From the NCBI GenBank assembly GCA_037501455.1, contig CM074865.1, positions 83,712,501 through 83,776,500 of the forward strand: a DNA stretch of 64,000 bases, written 5' to 3'. Position 1 is the first letter of the stretch. Each line of letters starts with the position of its first letter. Both the position numbers and the translations under genes were made by a program. The stretch is from Lantana camara (taxonomy: Eukaryota > Streptophyta > Magnoliopsida > Lamiales > Verbenaceae). Below, piece by piece: positions 25,201 to 36,400 of this stretch. The notes below the pieces were generated by a model. It was given only the letters and a program-made list of their open reading frames with translations. It did no database searches and was not told where the DNA came from.

Positions 25201-25926
25201 TACAAGCACGCCATGTACCGATTGCATGATTCCCATTCCATGAATGTACTAATTGAATACACCTGCATGATTGCGTGATAACGGACTTGAGTGATCACCT
25301 AATGATTAACAAGTAAGCAAGCATGTTTATTGATTGCGTGAAAATGAACTAGTGATTAATATTGATAGTTGTATTCTCGGGCGAAGCCATGTTATTATTA
25401 AACTGTATAATTATCTTTTATGAACCTTTACCCGAGAATATAACTTGCATGTTATCTGCGCAAATATATATGTAAACCCCTCACTCAGTCTTCACAGACT
25501 GACGCCTCCACCTTTCAGGTTATTGCAGGTGCGTGCTAGGCGGGAAGTGAGTCGAGTCCAGTGTTAGAGTCGAGTCAAACACGGTGCCTTACGTGATTGT
25601 TTATTTATTGCCCGAGAAATCATGTTTACAATTATATGTTATTTATTTTGAGGAGATGATAATGTATTGATATATAAGTTAGAATATATTTTATTCAGTA
25701 AATGGAAATGTCATGCCCTGATAAATGAAAATATTTGCTAGTGATTGATTTATGCTTCCGCTTTATTTTGTCGCATGTATAAGTTTCCCGCCTAGCCTGT
25801 CGTCTATTGCATAGTCACCCGTTCGCTATAGGTTGATTCATGTACGGAGTGGCCGTTTCGTAGGTGGATTGACCTATAGTGCGGGGGTGTGGTACCTCCA
25901 CGTGTCAAGGGGTGCTACATCTAAGG

Positions 25927-25938
25927 TGGTATCAGAGC
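25927..25938 (+). other. LARD primer-binding site (tRNA-iMet)
   Basis: TGGTATCAGAGC lies 7 nt after the 5' LTR and is complementary to the 3' end of plant initiator methionine tRNA, the usual minus-strand DNA primer of plant LTR retrotransposons. The sequence after it (GGTTGCAAAACC, then TCTAGTGTCGTGT) is also found, on the other strand, next to the primer-binding site of the chromovirus at 40911-40922. Confidence 0.93.
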
Positions 25939-27667
25939 CCGGTTGCAAAACCGAGGTTCTAGTGTCGTGTCGTGTCGAGTCTAGGTCATACGGCATAGGA
26001 ATTACTTGACAATTTGAGATTCCTGCATTTTATTTGAAATTACTTGGCTACTTGGATTCTTTGAATTACCTGAAATACTTGATACCTTGTACCTTGTATT
26101 AATTCATGCTAATGATTGCCAATTGGGTGACCTTGAATTGCTGGAAGTTATGTGACCAACGTGTTTATTTTAAATATTGATGAAATACTTGTTTCAATTT
26201 ATATTAAATTCTTGTTATCCGCATCAATTATGTGACAATTACGTGACTCGAACACGCTTCACCCACATGCATTTATTTGCAAAGCAAGTTGTGAGTGACA
26301 GGTTTTGGAAAGATATGAATCAAGGCTGAAGGATTTGAAGACTTAGGAGACTGATCAACCGCTTGGATCAAGTTGCAATTCGGTCAAGCGAGAATGAACA
26401 CGGGATCAAGCCCAATGTTACTACGGTGCCAGGTTCTTCAATGCATTCATAAGCACGTGCATCATAATTGTTAATTAAATTGCTTCTTATTACGAAATAT
26501 TGTTATAGATGTTACTGAAATTACCTACTTGATGCATTAAGTATATGCTTAAATTAGTTGAAGTATTTAAATTGTTTTACTTACAAGGATATTTTAAGTT
26601 AATATAAATGTTTCAACGTGTTGCACTTAAATTGCTAATAGGTATGTGATGTACATTGACACTTTAATCATCATGCATTATTTAGTGGTTATTGTCAATA
26701 GGCTTTTCGGATGTTCTGCACAATCCTTGCTCCTATTTCTACAACCTGAATTTTAAGGAAGAGATTTTGAATCAGTGGGTACCATGGTGGTAACCGGGTT
26801 GTTTGATTTGGATTGAGAGTTTAGCAAAATTTTGAGGTTGTGAGAAGTATTGGTTCGGGATTTGGTAAGAGCAGGAGGTGTGAAGTAGATATTGGAAAAT
26901 TTTGGGAAACTGGAAAATGATGATAAGTTCAAGCAGATAAATGTTCAGTGAGTCTTTCAACCTTCAGGAATTGCGCAGCATTTTGGAAGTTCAGTAAGGG
27001 TAGGAGAATGAGTTTTTCCGCTTGGGTGTGGTATTAACCTTGTAAATGTTAAGTCTCGGGAAGCATTAGGTGATTGTAGGATGTTGGAAAATTTTAAAAT
27101 CAAATCAGAGTGGTGACAGTCAGGGAATTTCAAGCTGGGTATGTCTTCAACAGAAAGATTAGAGAGGAACCACTAATCCCAAAATCTTGATCAATAACAA
27201 GTAAGACGAGGAAAAGATTACGGGAATTAAATCAGCAGAGAAGCTTGCAAGTGGGAAAAGATAGGGCACATTTAAAGAATTTAGAAAATCTCCATTCTCT
27301 TAAGGGGGAGAGCCGTTCTGGAAGTAAACTTAAATCAGAACCTAGATAGCACTCGGAAAGTTGGAATTTTGAGAAAATCAATTCTTCCTAGAAACCTCTA
27401 TCAGAACCATGTGAAAGAAGTCTTCAATAAGTTAAGTTTTCCTCCCTCTTACACAAAGAAAAGTCCCGTCATCGACAGTACCTCGTTCTATTATCATTTT
27501 TAGGAAAGTGGGTACACTGTCTGCAATCCTCCGACAACCTCAGGATATCATTTGACTCAGTAAATAGAAAAGGATTCAGTTTGGGCGATATCCGGAACCA
27601 ATCTCAAGTTTTGATAGGTTAACTCCGACAAGAGTTTTCTTACGAAGTTGTTATTTGTACCCTAGAG

Positions 27668-27952
27668 TTGTTTGGGAATGCTCATCGTGCTTCCATTCGT
27701 GTGGTTGCCGTCGCCTCCATGAATACACCAGTTTACTATGAACCCTTCAGAGAGATGGAAGCTCGAGTGATCCTCTCTTTCAAGATATTTCGTGGAATTG
27801 TGGGGTATGTTATCAAATTTCAGGGGCCAAAGGAAGACGTTTCACTAGGACCTGATTCTTTCGGTTTCTATGCAAGTGTGCTTGCTGAATTACTCTCACG
27901 GGATGACGACCTTGATTCCTCTATTGCAAATATCCGCCGTATTGTTAACTAA
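27668..27952 (+). CDS. 94-codon ORF of unknown function in the LARD (doubtful)
   Basis: An open frame starting MFGNAHRASIRVV and ending IANIRRIVN, inside the otherwise non-coding LARD interior. I recognise no domain. Composition is mixed and soluble-looking, with an acidic segment (RDDDLDSSI) near the C-terminus, no signal peptide, no membrane segment and no zinc-finger pattern. It resembles no Gag or Pol part that I know. The next frame downstream (27977-28246) is less convincing. It could be chance, a relic of an old coding region, or a piece of captured host exon. I would not treat it as an expressed gene without evidence of conservation in other copies of the family. Confidence 0.25.
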   Translation: MFGNAHRASIRVVAVASMNTPVYYEPFREMEARVILSFKIFRGIVGYVIKFQGPKEDVSLGPDSFGFYASVLAELLSRDDDLDSSIANIRRIVN

Positions 27953-28663
27953 GGGAGTAAAAGCTCAACTTTCAGATTGCAAACAAGAAGTCAGGAATGT
28001 TGCTTCGGGAAAAGGTTTACTTTAATTACTGAGGTCGGAGAAATGGTAACACCTGTTTTCTCTGCTCGTTGGACAAGAGCTTGCTTGGAACACAAAGTCA
28101 GTCTTTTAAGCTTGAACGGGCAATTACACTCTAACAAGAATATCAGGGTGTTTTCAATTCTGGAATCGGAAAGTAAATGTGAGAATCAGTGCAAGAATGG
28201 TTCAACCAGCAAATCTGTAATTCAGACGGGTTTGAAGATGTGGTGATTAATGATGATTTACGGATTATGTTAGAAAATAGCACAATAGCAGAAATGGCTA
28301 TCAAGAATGGGAATATCGAACCGTAGTGGTGCAAAGCGGGAAAATCTCAACTAAAGAATCAAGTATTCAACCGAATTAATTCAGTCCCAGAATTTCAATC
28401 CTCGGTGAACGGTACACCTAATCATGCATATCACGTGCATTATTCATTTCTTATTATCATTATCTTGCTATTTTTATACCTGAATCCTTATTTGTTATTA
28501 ATTGTTGATTATTATTTTATTATTATTATTCTTGCATATGATTCCTTGTTTATTATTAATTGTAATGTGAACAATTATTTGCATAAATGATAATTTTACA
28601 TGATCCTTGTGTGGTAAGTGTTAATATTTGTCTAAGTACTTGCTTGAATTTTATTCGTGTGCG

Positions 28664-28770
28664 TGAGAGACGGGGATTCTCTCAGGGTTGTCAGGAGACG
28701 GGGTTCTCTTGTTACTTGCTCGGGAGACGGGGTTCTCTCGTTAATTGTTTGAGAGACGGGGCACTCTCAG
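28664..28770 (+). repeat. short direct repeats (GAGACGGGG...TCTC)
   Basis: Four imperfect copies of a unit with GAGACGGGG followed by a TTCTCT-like segment, about 28-35 bp apart. Each unit has a small GAGA/TCTC inverted repeat and could fold into a hairpin. They lie in the 3' part of the LARD interior. Confidence 0.65.
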
Positions 28771-28999
28771 TCTTTTCAACTACGTGTCAAGTTGTTCTAG
28801 TGGAAGGTTAGATTTTCTTTCGAGTGATTAGACTCCGGAAGTTGAGGGTCGTGATCTCAACCATTGGAAGACTTTGTGAAATGAAGATCTCTTTCAAACT
28901 AATCCCTGACGGGGAGTAGCTAACCCGCGTGGGATGAACATGTAAGAGCCAATTAACTTCCAGGAATTCAGGACAAGGAATCCGAGGACGGATTCTCTT

Positions 29000-29012
29000 A
29001 AGGGGGAGAGAG
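29000..29012 (+). other. LARD polypurine tract
   Basis: AAGGGGGAGAGAG lies next to the 3' LTR and would prime plus-strand DNA synthesis. The same tract, preceded by the same GAATCCGAGGACGGATTC stem, is found on the minus strand at 37281-37292 and 44757-44768 in the chromovirus. Confidence 0.92.
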
Positions 29013-29013
29013 T

Positions 29014-31689
29014 TGTAACGCCCCGAATTTCAGACAGTCAGGTACGCTCGACACGTGTGAGTTTCGAGCGTTAGGATTTTATTTTATTATTTTATTTATT
29101 CAATTTATAAGTGCTATATTAATTTTATAAATTGTGATTCAACATGATTACGTGAAAATTTTATGATATTCACTTCATTTTAAGAATTCTTGTACGAATG
29201 GAATTTAAGTGTTACATGAATTAATTGTCCAATTTGAATTAATTGCCAAATTATCCTTAAGTGTTCATTTCCTTTTCTTTAAGGACTTAATTGCATGAAA
29301 ATATTAGGGGATTAAAGTGATCATTTCCCAAACTTGATACACTCAATTGCATGACTTATGGAGTTGGAGGATTTAATCATAATTATTACATATTTTCCCA
29401 AATATACCGACATATGCATCTCTTCCTTGCTCTTCATTCTCATTCATCAAGAATCATCATCCTCTCCCTCTCGGTGTTCACTCAAGAAGAAAGGGAAATT
29501 GGGAAATCGTCATCTTCAAGCTAGAATTTGCTAGGAAATTCATGATTCAAGCTCAATCATCCATGTTCATCATTTTCTTCCACTTATTTTCATCTCAAGG
29601 TACCTTTGATCATTTATATGATTTCTTGATAATTATGCATGAAGCTAGGGTTATGATTTTGATATGGTAACTTGGCTATATGATGTTAGAAACATGATCA
29701 AGAGCCTTAGACTTGAAAACATGTATGAATCCTTAAAGAATATGAGATTATATGATGAATTAGTATATATGCCAAAGTTGGTGATTATGATGATTAAAGC
29801 ATGGATTGTGTGATTATAATGAGTTTTATTGTACCAAAAGCATGTATACATGTATTCCTTCATGAATTCTAACTTGTGGAATGGATTTATAATTCCTTGG
29901 GAGGATTTGGTGTTGATTTCGTGCCTCCCCTGTTTTGCTCCTCTGTTTCTGCATCTACTGCGTAACGGGAACGGCCCTTCCCGTTCCCTTTGTATTTGGG
30001 GAACGGCCGTTCCCATATTTTGAACATTGTGCTTGGCGGCGAGGACGGGAACGACCGTTCCCATTTTGGCTTGCGAGCCGGAACGGCCGTTCCCATCTTC
30101 GGGGAGCCGCTTCGGGACTAGGGAACGGCCATTCCCATTTTGTACTAAAGCCCGGAACGGCCGTTCCCAGGCTCCTGGAAGTGCAGAAATATTCTGCACA
30201 AAATTACATTTTTAGCCCCTAGTTCCAATGGCTTATTTGACCCCAAATTGCTATTATATGATTGATTATATATCGAAACAACATGTTATCATGCTACATT
30301 GTGTATTGCTCGATGTCTCGTGTATGATCACGCCGTGCGTCATTATATGGAATAATATGCTTAAATTGTTGTCTCATGCACGTACATTGTCCCATTTCTT
30401 GTCCAGTTATTCTCTAGGGCGGAGATTATGGATCATGAGCACGTTCACGCATTCACGAGTCGTGTGTCGCCTGTCAGGTGAGGTTTAATTTCTAGTTATA
30501 TAGAACCGTATAACCTTTACGTGACTGTTTTAACCAAAAGGTATTTATAGTTATATTTTCATGAAATCATTTATCGTTCCAAGTTATATTATTGTTCATT
30601 AATCAAGCAAGTAAAGCATGTTAGTGTTCACGCATCAAAGCATGCCATGTTCATGAATGCAAGTAAGTGTGTTCTCTTGGCCAGGTCCTCCTTAGTGGGG
30701 GCGCTGGATTGGTTTTCGTGCCAATGATTGTCCGTACAATCACAAGATGAACAATACCCTACCGTGTACGTATGTTCTCTTGGCCAGGTTCTCCTCAGTG
30801 AGGGCGCTGGACTGGTCTTGCCAGTGGTTGTCCGTCCAACCACAAGAAGAACAAAACCCTATCGTGTACCTAAGTTTCCCCTGGCCAGGTCCTTCTTAGT
30901 GGGGGCGCTGGATTGGTTTTCGTGCCAATGATTGTCCGTTTAATCACTGGAGGAACAAAACCTATCATGTTACAAGCACGCCATGTACCGATTGCATGAT
31001 TCCCATTCCATGAATGTACTAATTGAATACACCTGCATGATTGCATGATAACGGACTTGAGTGATCACCTAATGATTAACAAGTAAGCAAGCATGTTTAT
31101 TGATTGCGTGAAAATGAACTAGTGATTAATATTGATAGTTGTATTCTCGGGCGAAGCCATGTTATTATTAAACTGTATAATTATCTTTTATAAACCTTTA
31201 CCCGAGAATATAACTTGCATGTTATCTGCGCAAATATATATGTAAACCCCTCACTCAGTCTTCACAGACTGACGCCTCCACCTTTCAGGTTATTGCAGGT
31301 GCGTGCTAGGCGGGAAGTGAGTCGAGTCCAGTTTTAGAGTCGAGTCAAACACGGTGCCTTACTTGATTGTTTATTTATTGCCCGAGAAATCATGTTTACA
31401 ATTATATGTTATTTATTTTAAGGAGATGATAATGAATTGATATATAAGTTAGAATATATTTTATTCAGTAAATGGAAATGTCATGCCCTGATAAATGAAA
31501 ATATTTGCTAGTGATTGATTTATGCTTCCGCTTTATTTTGTCGCATGTATAAGTTTCCCGCCTAGCCTGTCGTCTATTGCATAGTCACCCGTTCGCTATA
31601 GGTTGATTCATGTACGGAGTGGCCGTTTCGTAGGTGGATTGACCTATAGTGCGGGGGTGTGGTACCTCCACGTGTCAAGGGGTGCTACA
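29014..31689 (+). repeat. LARD 3' LTR
   Basis: 2676 bp, the same length as the 5' LTR. Reading the two side by side I find about 25 single-base differences and no net indel. Examples are GTTTCGGGCG versus GTTTCGAGCG near the left end, and a cluster in the third ~100-bp repeat (30930-30960). The palindrome cluster is at 29967-30167 and the ~100-bp repeats at 30667-30970. It ends GGTGCTACA, followed by the second ATTTC. Confidence 0.95.
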
Positions 31690-31694
31690 ATTTC
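31690..31694. other. target-site duplication, right copy (ATTTC)
   Basis: Direct repeat of 23239-23243, followed by the expected continuation of the interrupted satellite monomer. Confidence 0.93.
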
Positions 31695-33454
31695 AAATTC
31701 ATTTCCATGGAGTATTTGGACGAATTTGACCACTATAACCACCTATTTCACTTATTTATGAACGATCATACATAGTTTTTCCATGTGTGATAAGATATAT
31801 ACGAGTTTCTGGACTCATCAAAAAATTGAAAAAGGTGTAAAGGGGACCCCTTTTAGCTCTGGCCAAAGTTTCAAATTAATTTCTATGGAGTATATGGACG
31901 AATAGATCACTGGAACCACTCATTTCACTTTTTTGTGAATGATCATGCATAGTTTTTCCATGTGTGATAAGATAGACACGAGTTTCTGGACTCATCAAAA
32001 AATTGAAAAAGCTGTAAGGGGGACCCCTTTTGATTCTGGCAAAAATTTCAAATTCATTTCTATGGAGTATTTGGACGAATATGACCACTCTAACCAGCCA
32101 TTTCAATTATTTAGGAACAACCATGCATAGTTTTTCCATGTGTGATAAGATATACAAGAGTTTCTGGAGTCATCAAAAAATTGAAAAAGCTGTAAGGGGG
32201 ACACCTTTTGACTTTGGCCAAAATTTCAAATTCATTTCCATGGAGTATTTGGACGAATTTGACCACTATAACCCCCTATTTCACTTATTTATGAACGATC
32301 ATACATAGTTTTTCCATGTGTGATAAGATATATACGAGTTTCTGGACTCATCAAAAAATTGAAAAAGGTGTAAAGGGGACCCCTTTTAGCTCTGGCCAAA
32401 GTTTCAAATTCATTTCTATGGAGTATATGGACGAATATGATCACTGGAACCACTCATTTCACTTCTTTGTGAACGATCATGCATAGTTTTTCCATGTGCG
32501 ATAAGATAGACACGAGTTTTTGGACTCATCAAAAAATTGAAAAAGCTGTAAGGGGGACCCCTTTTGACTCTGGCAAAAATTTCAAATTCATTTCTATGGA
32601 GTATTTGGACGAATATGACCACTCTAACCAGCCAATTCAATTATTTAGGAACAACCATGCATAGTTTTTCCATGTGTGATAAGATATACACGAGTTTCTG
32701 GACTCATCAAAAAATTGAAAAAGCTGTAGGGGGGACCCCTTTTGACTCAGGCCAAAATTTCAAATATATTTCTATTATGTATTTGGATGAATTCGACCAC
32801 TCTAACCACCTATTTCACTAATTTATGAACGATCATTCATTGTTTTTCCATGTGTGATAAGATATATACGAGTATTTGATCTCATAAAAAAATTGAAAAA
32901 GCTGTAAGGGGAGCCTTTTGACTCTGGTCAAAATTTCAAATTCATTTCTATGGAGTATTTGGAAGAATTTGGCTACTCTAACCACCCTTTTAACTTATTT
33001 ATGAACGATCATATATAGTTTTTGCATATGTGATAAGATATACAAGAGTTTCTAGAGTCATCAAAAAATTGAAAAAGCTGTAAGGGGGACATCTTTTGAG
33101 TTTGGCCAAAATTTCAAATTCATTTCCATGGATTATTTGGACGAATTTGACCACTATAACCACCTATTTCACTTATTTATGAACGATCATACATAGTTTT
33201 TCCATATGTGATAAGATATATTCGAGTTTCTGGACTCATCAAAAAATTGAAAAAGGTGTAAGGGGGACCCCTTTTGGCTCTGGCCAAAGTTTCAAATTCA
33301 TTTCTATGGAGTATATGGACGAATATGATCACTGGAACCACTTATTTCACTTTTTTATGAACGATCATGCATAGTTTTTCCATGTGTGATAAGATAGACA
33401 CGAGTTTCTGGACTCATCAAAAAATTGAAAATGCTCTGAGGGGGACTCCTTTTG
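31690..33454. repeat. 178-bp satellite array, block C
   Basis: About ten X-family monomers, same orientation as the other blocks, between the two retrotransposons. The left edge completes the monomer split by the LARD. The right edge stops after GGGGGACTCCTTTTG, where the chromovirus LTR begins. Variant order resembles that at about 19.0-20.7 kb and 48.2-49.2 kb (for example the TTTGATCTCATC monomer at 32870), showing related HOR-like segments in several places. Confidence 0.96.
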
Positions 33455-36400
33455 TGTAGCACCCGAGCGTAAGGTACCACATCCCCCGCACCGAGACCCG
33501 ACCCGCATATGGAATGGAAGTCCATACACGTGCCGAATCCACGGCGAACGGGGACACAACACACACGCTATGCTAGGCGGGACTAACCCTTGAACCAATC
33601 AGTGCAAGAATCGTAAAATCAGAGTTAAATAAAACTCGCGGAAGCAAGAATAACATAGCATATACAGTGAGCCACCAAGCTCCAAAAATAGATATACAAG
33701 AGCATTTAAATATGCAACGGCACTCACGGCCTACAAAATCATAACGCTCCAATCTATACTATGATCAAATACAAAAGTAGCAACAGGAGTATGAATATGA
33801 GACTGAAAAGAAGTGCTAAACATAAATGCAAGACCTAGACGACTTGTATTCCCACCTAGCACTCCTATACCTGCACAAAACAGCTGAAAACAACCGGGTT
33901 CAGTCTAAAAGAGACTGGTGGGTATAAAACGGGGCATAAGATATATAATATCGCATAAATTAAACACATACATGCAAGCCCTAATCCCGTGTGAAGTTTG
34001 ATAAGAATTTACCAAGTGGTTAAAACAACAGAAAACATCAACGGGATTACGACGTTCATTTTCATTCATAATTATTCATAAGGGTTTAAGCTCGGCGAGT
34101 GAGCGTGCACAATCTCCAACCTTCTCCTCGTGTAATCATATCATAATTATTGGTTGTCATACATATCTTTCGTGCACATACATAAATGATCATAATCATA
34201 CATATACACCTTCTTCCTCCGGGTGGTGGACAAGTTAGCTAGACCTGACCACCGGTTTATACATGGGCCAATGGGGGTACATGAATCCCCCAAAGGCACT
34301 CAGCTCCCATTCCCCGCTAAAACTCCTAGCGAGGGCCGGTATCACCGTCGTTTGGTTGGGACTAGTATATGGGATCCCCGTCAGCCCTTGCTTCCTCGGT
34401 TAGCCACATATACTAAGTCCCGGGGCCCGTGCAATCATAAATCATAAATATCTCGCCAAACACATGGTAGGGTTCATAAATAAAAGAAAAGGGGTCATAC
34501 GTTTGAAATGATTTACCCGAAATGACTCAATATATATAAATATACGGTTTTGGCTTAAAACTTTGCACATAAGGAATATATAAGGTTGTTTTAACTAATA
34601 GAAGAAAAACCCACCTTTACCAAAGCAAAATAAAGGCACAAGCGTCTCAAGGCTCACCCGCGTCTCCGACCAAACCCGAATCTGTTCAAAAGAAAAGGTA
34701 TGAGACACAATGACCACATATGACGCTCGGCAATGAAGTGCATATGACATGAATGCTTAAATGATCATATTATATCAATAAAATGTTCATGTGCACGATT
34801 AAAAGATTTAAATCATATAATCATTCATTCATATATTTCATTCAATTTCATAAATTCATAAATTCATATAAGTTTCATAAATTCATAAGTTCATATATAT
34901 TTCATAAATTCATAAACATTCATAATATTCATATTGCATATCAATTAATCTAAAATTCATTCAATAAGCATAACACATATAATATTCATAAATTCATAGT
35001 GTTCATAATTCATAATGTATATCAATTAACCTAACATTCATATAATAAACATAACATATATAATATTCATTTTCACATTTAGGAATAAAATAAATAAAAC
35101 GTTCAATCAAGAGTCAGTAGAATAAATACGCGAAATAGAATTCAATTAATTTTCAATAATTAAATTAAATCAATTAATAATCAAAATATATAATAACTAT
35201 TTATAATATAATATATAAGTAATAATATATAATATATATACAATATATATTATATACATATAAAAACACGTACACACACTCACACATGCATGCCACATAT
35301 ATATACATACTATATATTATATACATGCATGCAATACATGCACACACACACACAATTCACAACCAACCCTACACACAGACATGCATATATAATCACACAA
35401 CACAAACATGCAAGGAATAACAACAGCAGCAGCAGCAATAGCAGAAACGCGGCAAGGAAATCCAGAAAACGGGGTGACACCCCCGTGTCACCCTTCAAGC
35501 TTAGGCCGAGACACCCCCGTGTCTCGGTACAGAACTCCCAGGCTAAGTCTGCACCCCCGTTCTGCGCTGGAAAGGCCAGGAATGGCACGCCCGTGCCACG
35601 AACCAGAACAGCTCTGGTTTTACCGCCACAGACGCAGAAACAGGGCAGCTCAAGGCACAGGAAAAGCAAGCAACAAAGGAGGCTAAACAAGGTACAAAAG
35701 AGCTGCAAGAACTCAGCTAAAACTCATGCTAAAAGCCCACCAAAATGACAGCAAGAAGGGAAGAAGAAACTCAGCAATTGAACAGCAGAAAATCAGTTGA
35801 AAAACAGGGCAACGAACGCGAAAAACAGGGCATGCTCGCATTCCATAAATCCGATTCAGTTCAGGTCCAAAAAGGCCATCAAATACGCAGCAAAACATCA
35901 AATATTCAACAAGGAAATCAGCTCCAAAAGTGATCAATCAAAGCATGGAGCATACGTGACATATATGTGGGATTTTCTGAAAATTTCATAAATGATATCT
36001 CATGAATAACTCAACAACCACGAAATCAAAGATCATAAATGATATTAGGAAGTCAAAACAATTAATCTCAGGCTTGGAATCACTCAAAACCATAGAGAAT
36101 CGAAGAAGATCAACATTTTGCCCAAAATTTCTTACTTTCGGAAAAACAGTTCAGAAATGGAAAAACCATGCTCAAAATCATGAATGGAAAGATGAAAATG
36201 ATCAGAATTAATCATACAATACAACCCTAAGCTTACCTTGATGATTGGTTGAAGTTTGGATGAGATTGAGCTCCAAAATCTCCAAGGATGGAAGGGTTAC
36301 GGGTCTGGACTGTAGAGCAGTAGCTTTGGATGATGTTTGGGGATTGTGTGAGGATAATCTCGGTTAGGGCTTGATATGTACTGATAGATGGTTGAGTTAG

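Larger units (their letters stand above)
23244..25919 (+). repeat. LARD 5' LTR
   Basis: 2676 bp, starting TGTAACGCC and ending GGGTGCTACA, colinear without net length change with the 3' LTR 5770 bp downstream. The first about 0.9 kb is AT-rich. A cluster of GGAACGGCCGTTCC palindromes lies at 24197-24397, three direct repeats of about 100 bp at 24897-25200, and an R/U5-like end with CTTCCGC and the GCGGGGG/GGTACCT block at the far right. The promoter and polyadenylation site must lie in the LTR, but I cannot place them with confidence. ORFs read through it are not supported as genes. Confidence 0.95.
25920..29013 (+). other. LARD internal region, non-coding
   Basis: About 3.1 kb between the LTRs. 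The leader contains the primer-binding site. No reading frame matches retrotransposon proteins, and stops are frequent in all frames. The only frame with balanced composition is the 94-codon one at 27668-27952. From 28405 to 28590 the sequence is TA-rich and low in complexity. From 28664 to 28770 there are four short direct repeats. The final about 50 bp (GAATCCGAGGACGGATTCTC, then a purine run) match the chromovirus. An encapsidation or dimerisation signal would be expected here but cannot be recognised by eye. Confidence 0.8.
23244..31689 (+). mobile_element. complete non-autonomous LTR retrotransposon (LARD type)
   Basis: An 8446-bp element with two 2676-bp LTRs, a primer-binding site, a polypurine tract and a 5-bp target-site duplication. 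The 3094-bp internal region shows no gag, protease, reverse transcriptase, RNase H or integrase on either strand. Large LTRs with a non-coding interior define LARDs (large retrotransposon derivatives), which depend on proteins of an autonomous partner. The likely partner family is the minus-strand chromovirus at 33455-48106. Both start TGTAACGCCCCGA and end GTGCTACA, both have GTGCGGGGG followed by TGTGGTACCT near the LTR 3' end, and the sequences after the LTR and before the polypurine tract match. By eye the two LTRs differ at about 25 positions (about 0.9%), so the insertion is recent on a plant time scale. Confidence 0.93.

Noticed and set aside
28405..28590. Hydrophobic 61-codon ORF in the LARD interior
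   Set aside because: It comes from TTATTATTA-type low-complexity sequence, so the apparent membrane segment is compositional.
35290..35748. 152-codon plus-strand and 132-codon minus-strand ORFs in the chromovirus LTR (repeated at 42766-43224)
   Set aside because: They begin in TA and CA microsatellite sequence and continue through the hairpins. Composition follows the low-complexity DNA, and no family was recognised.
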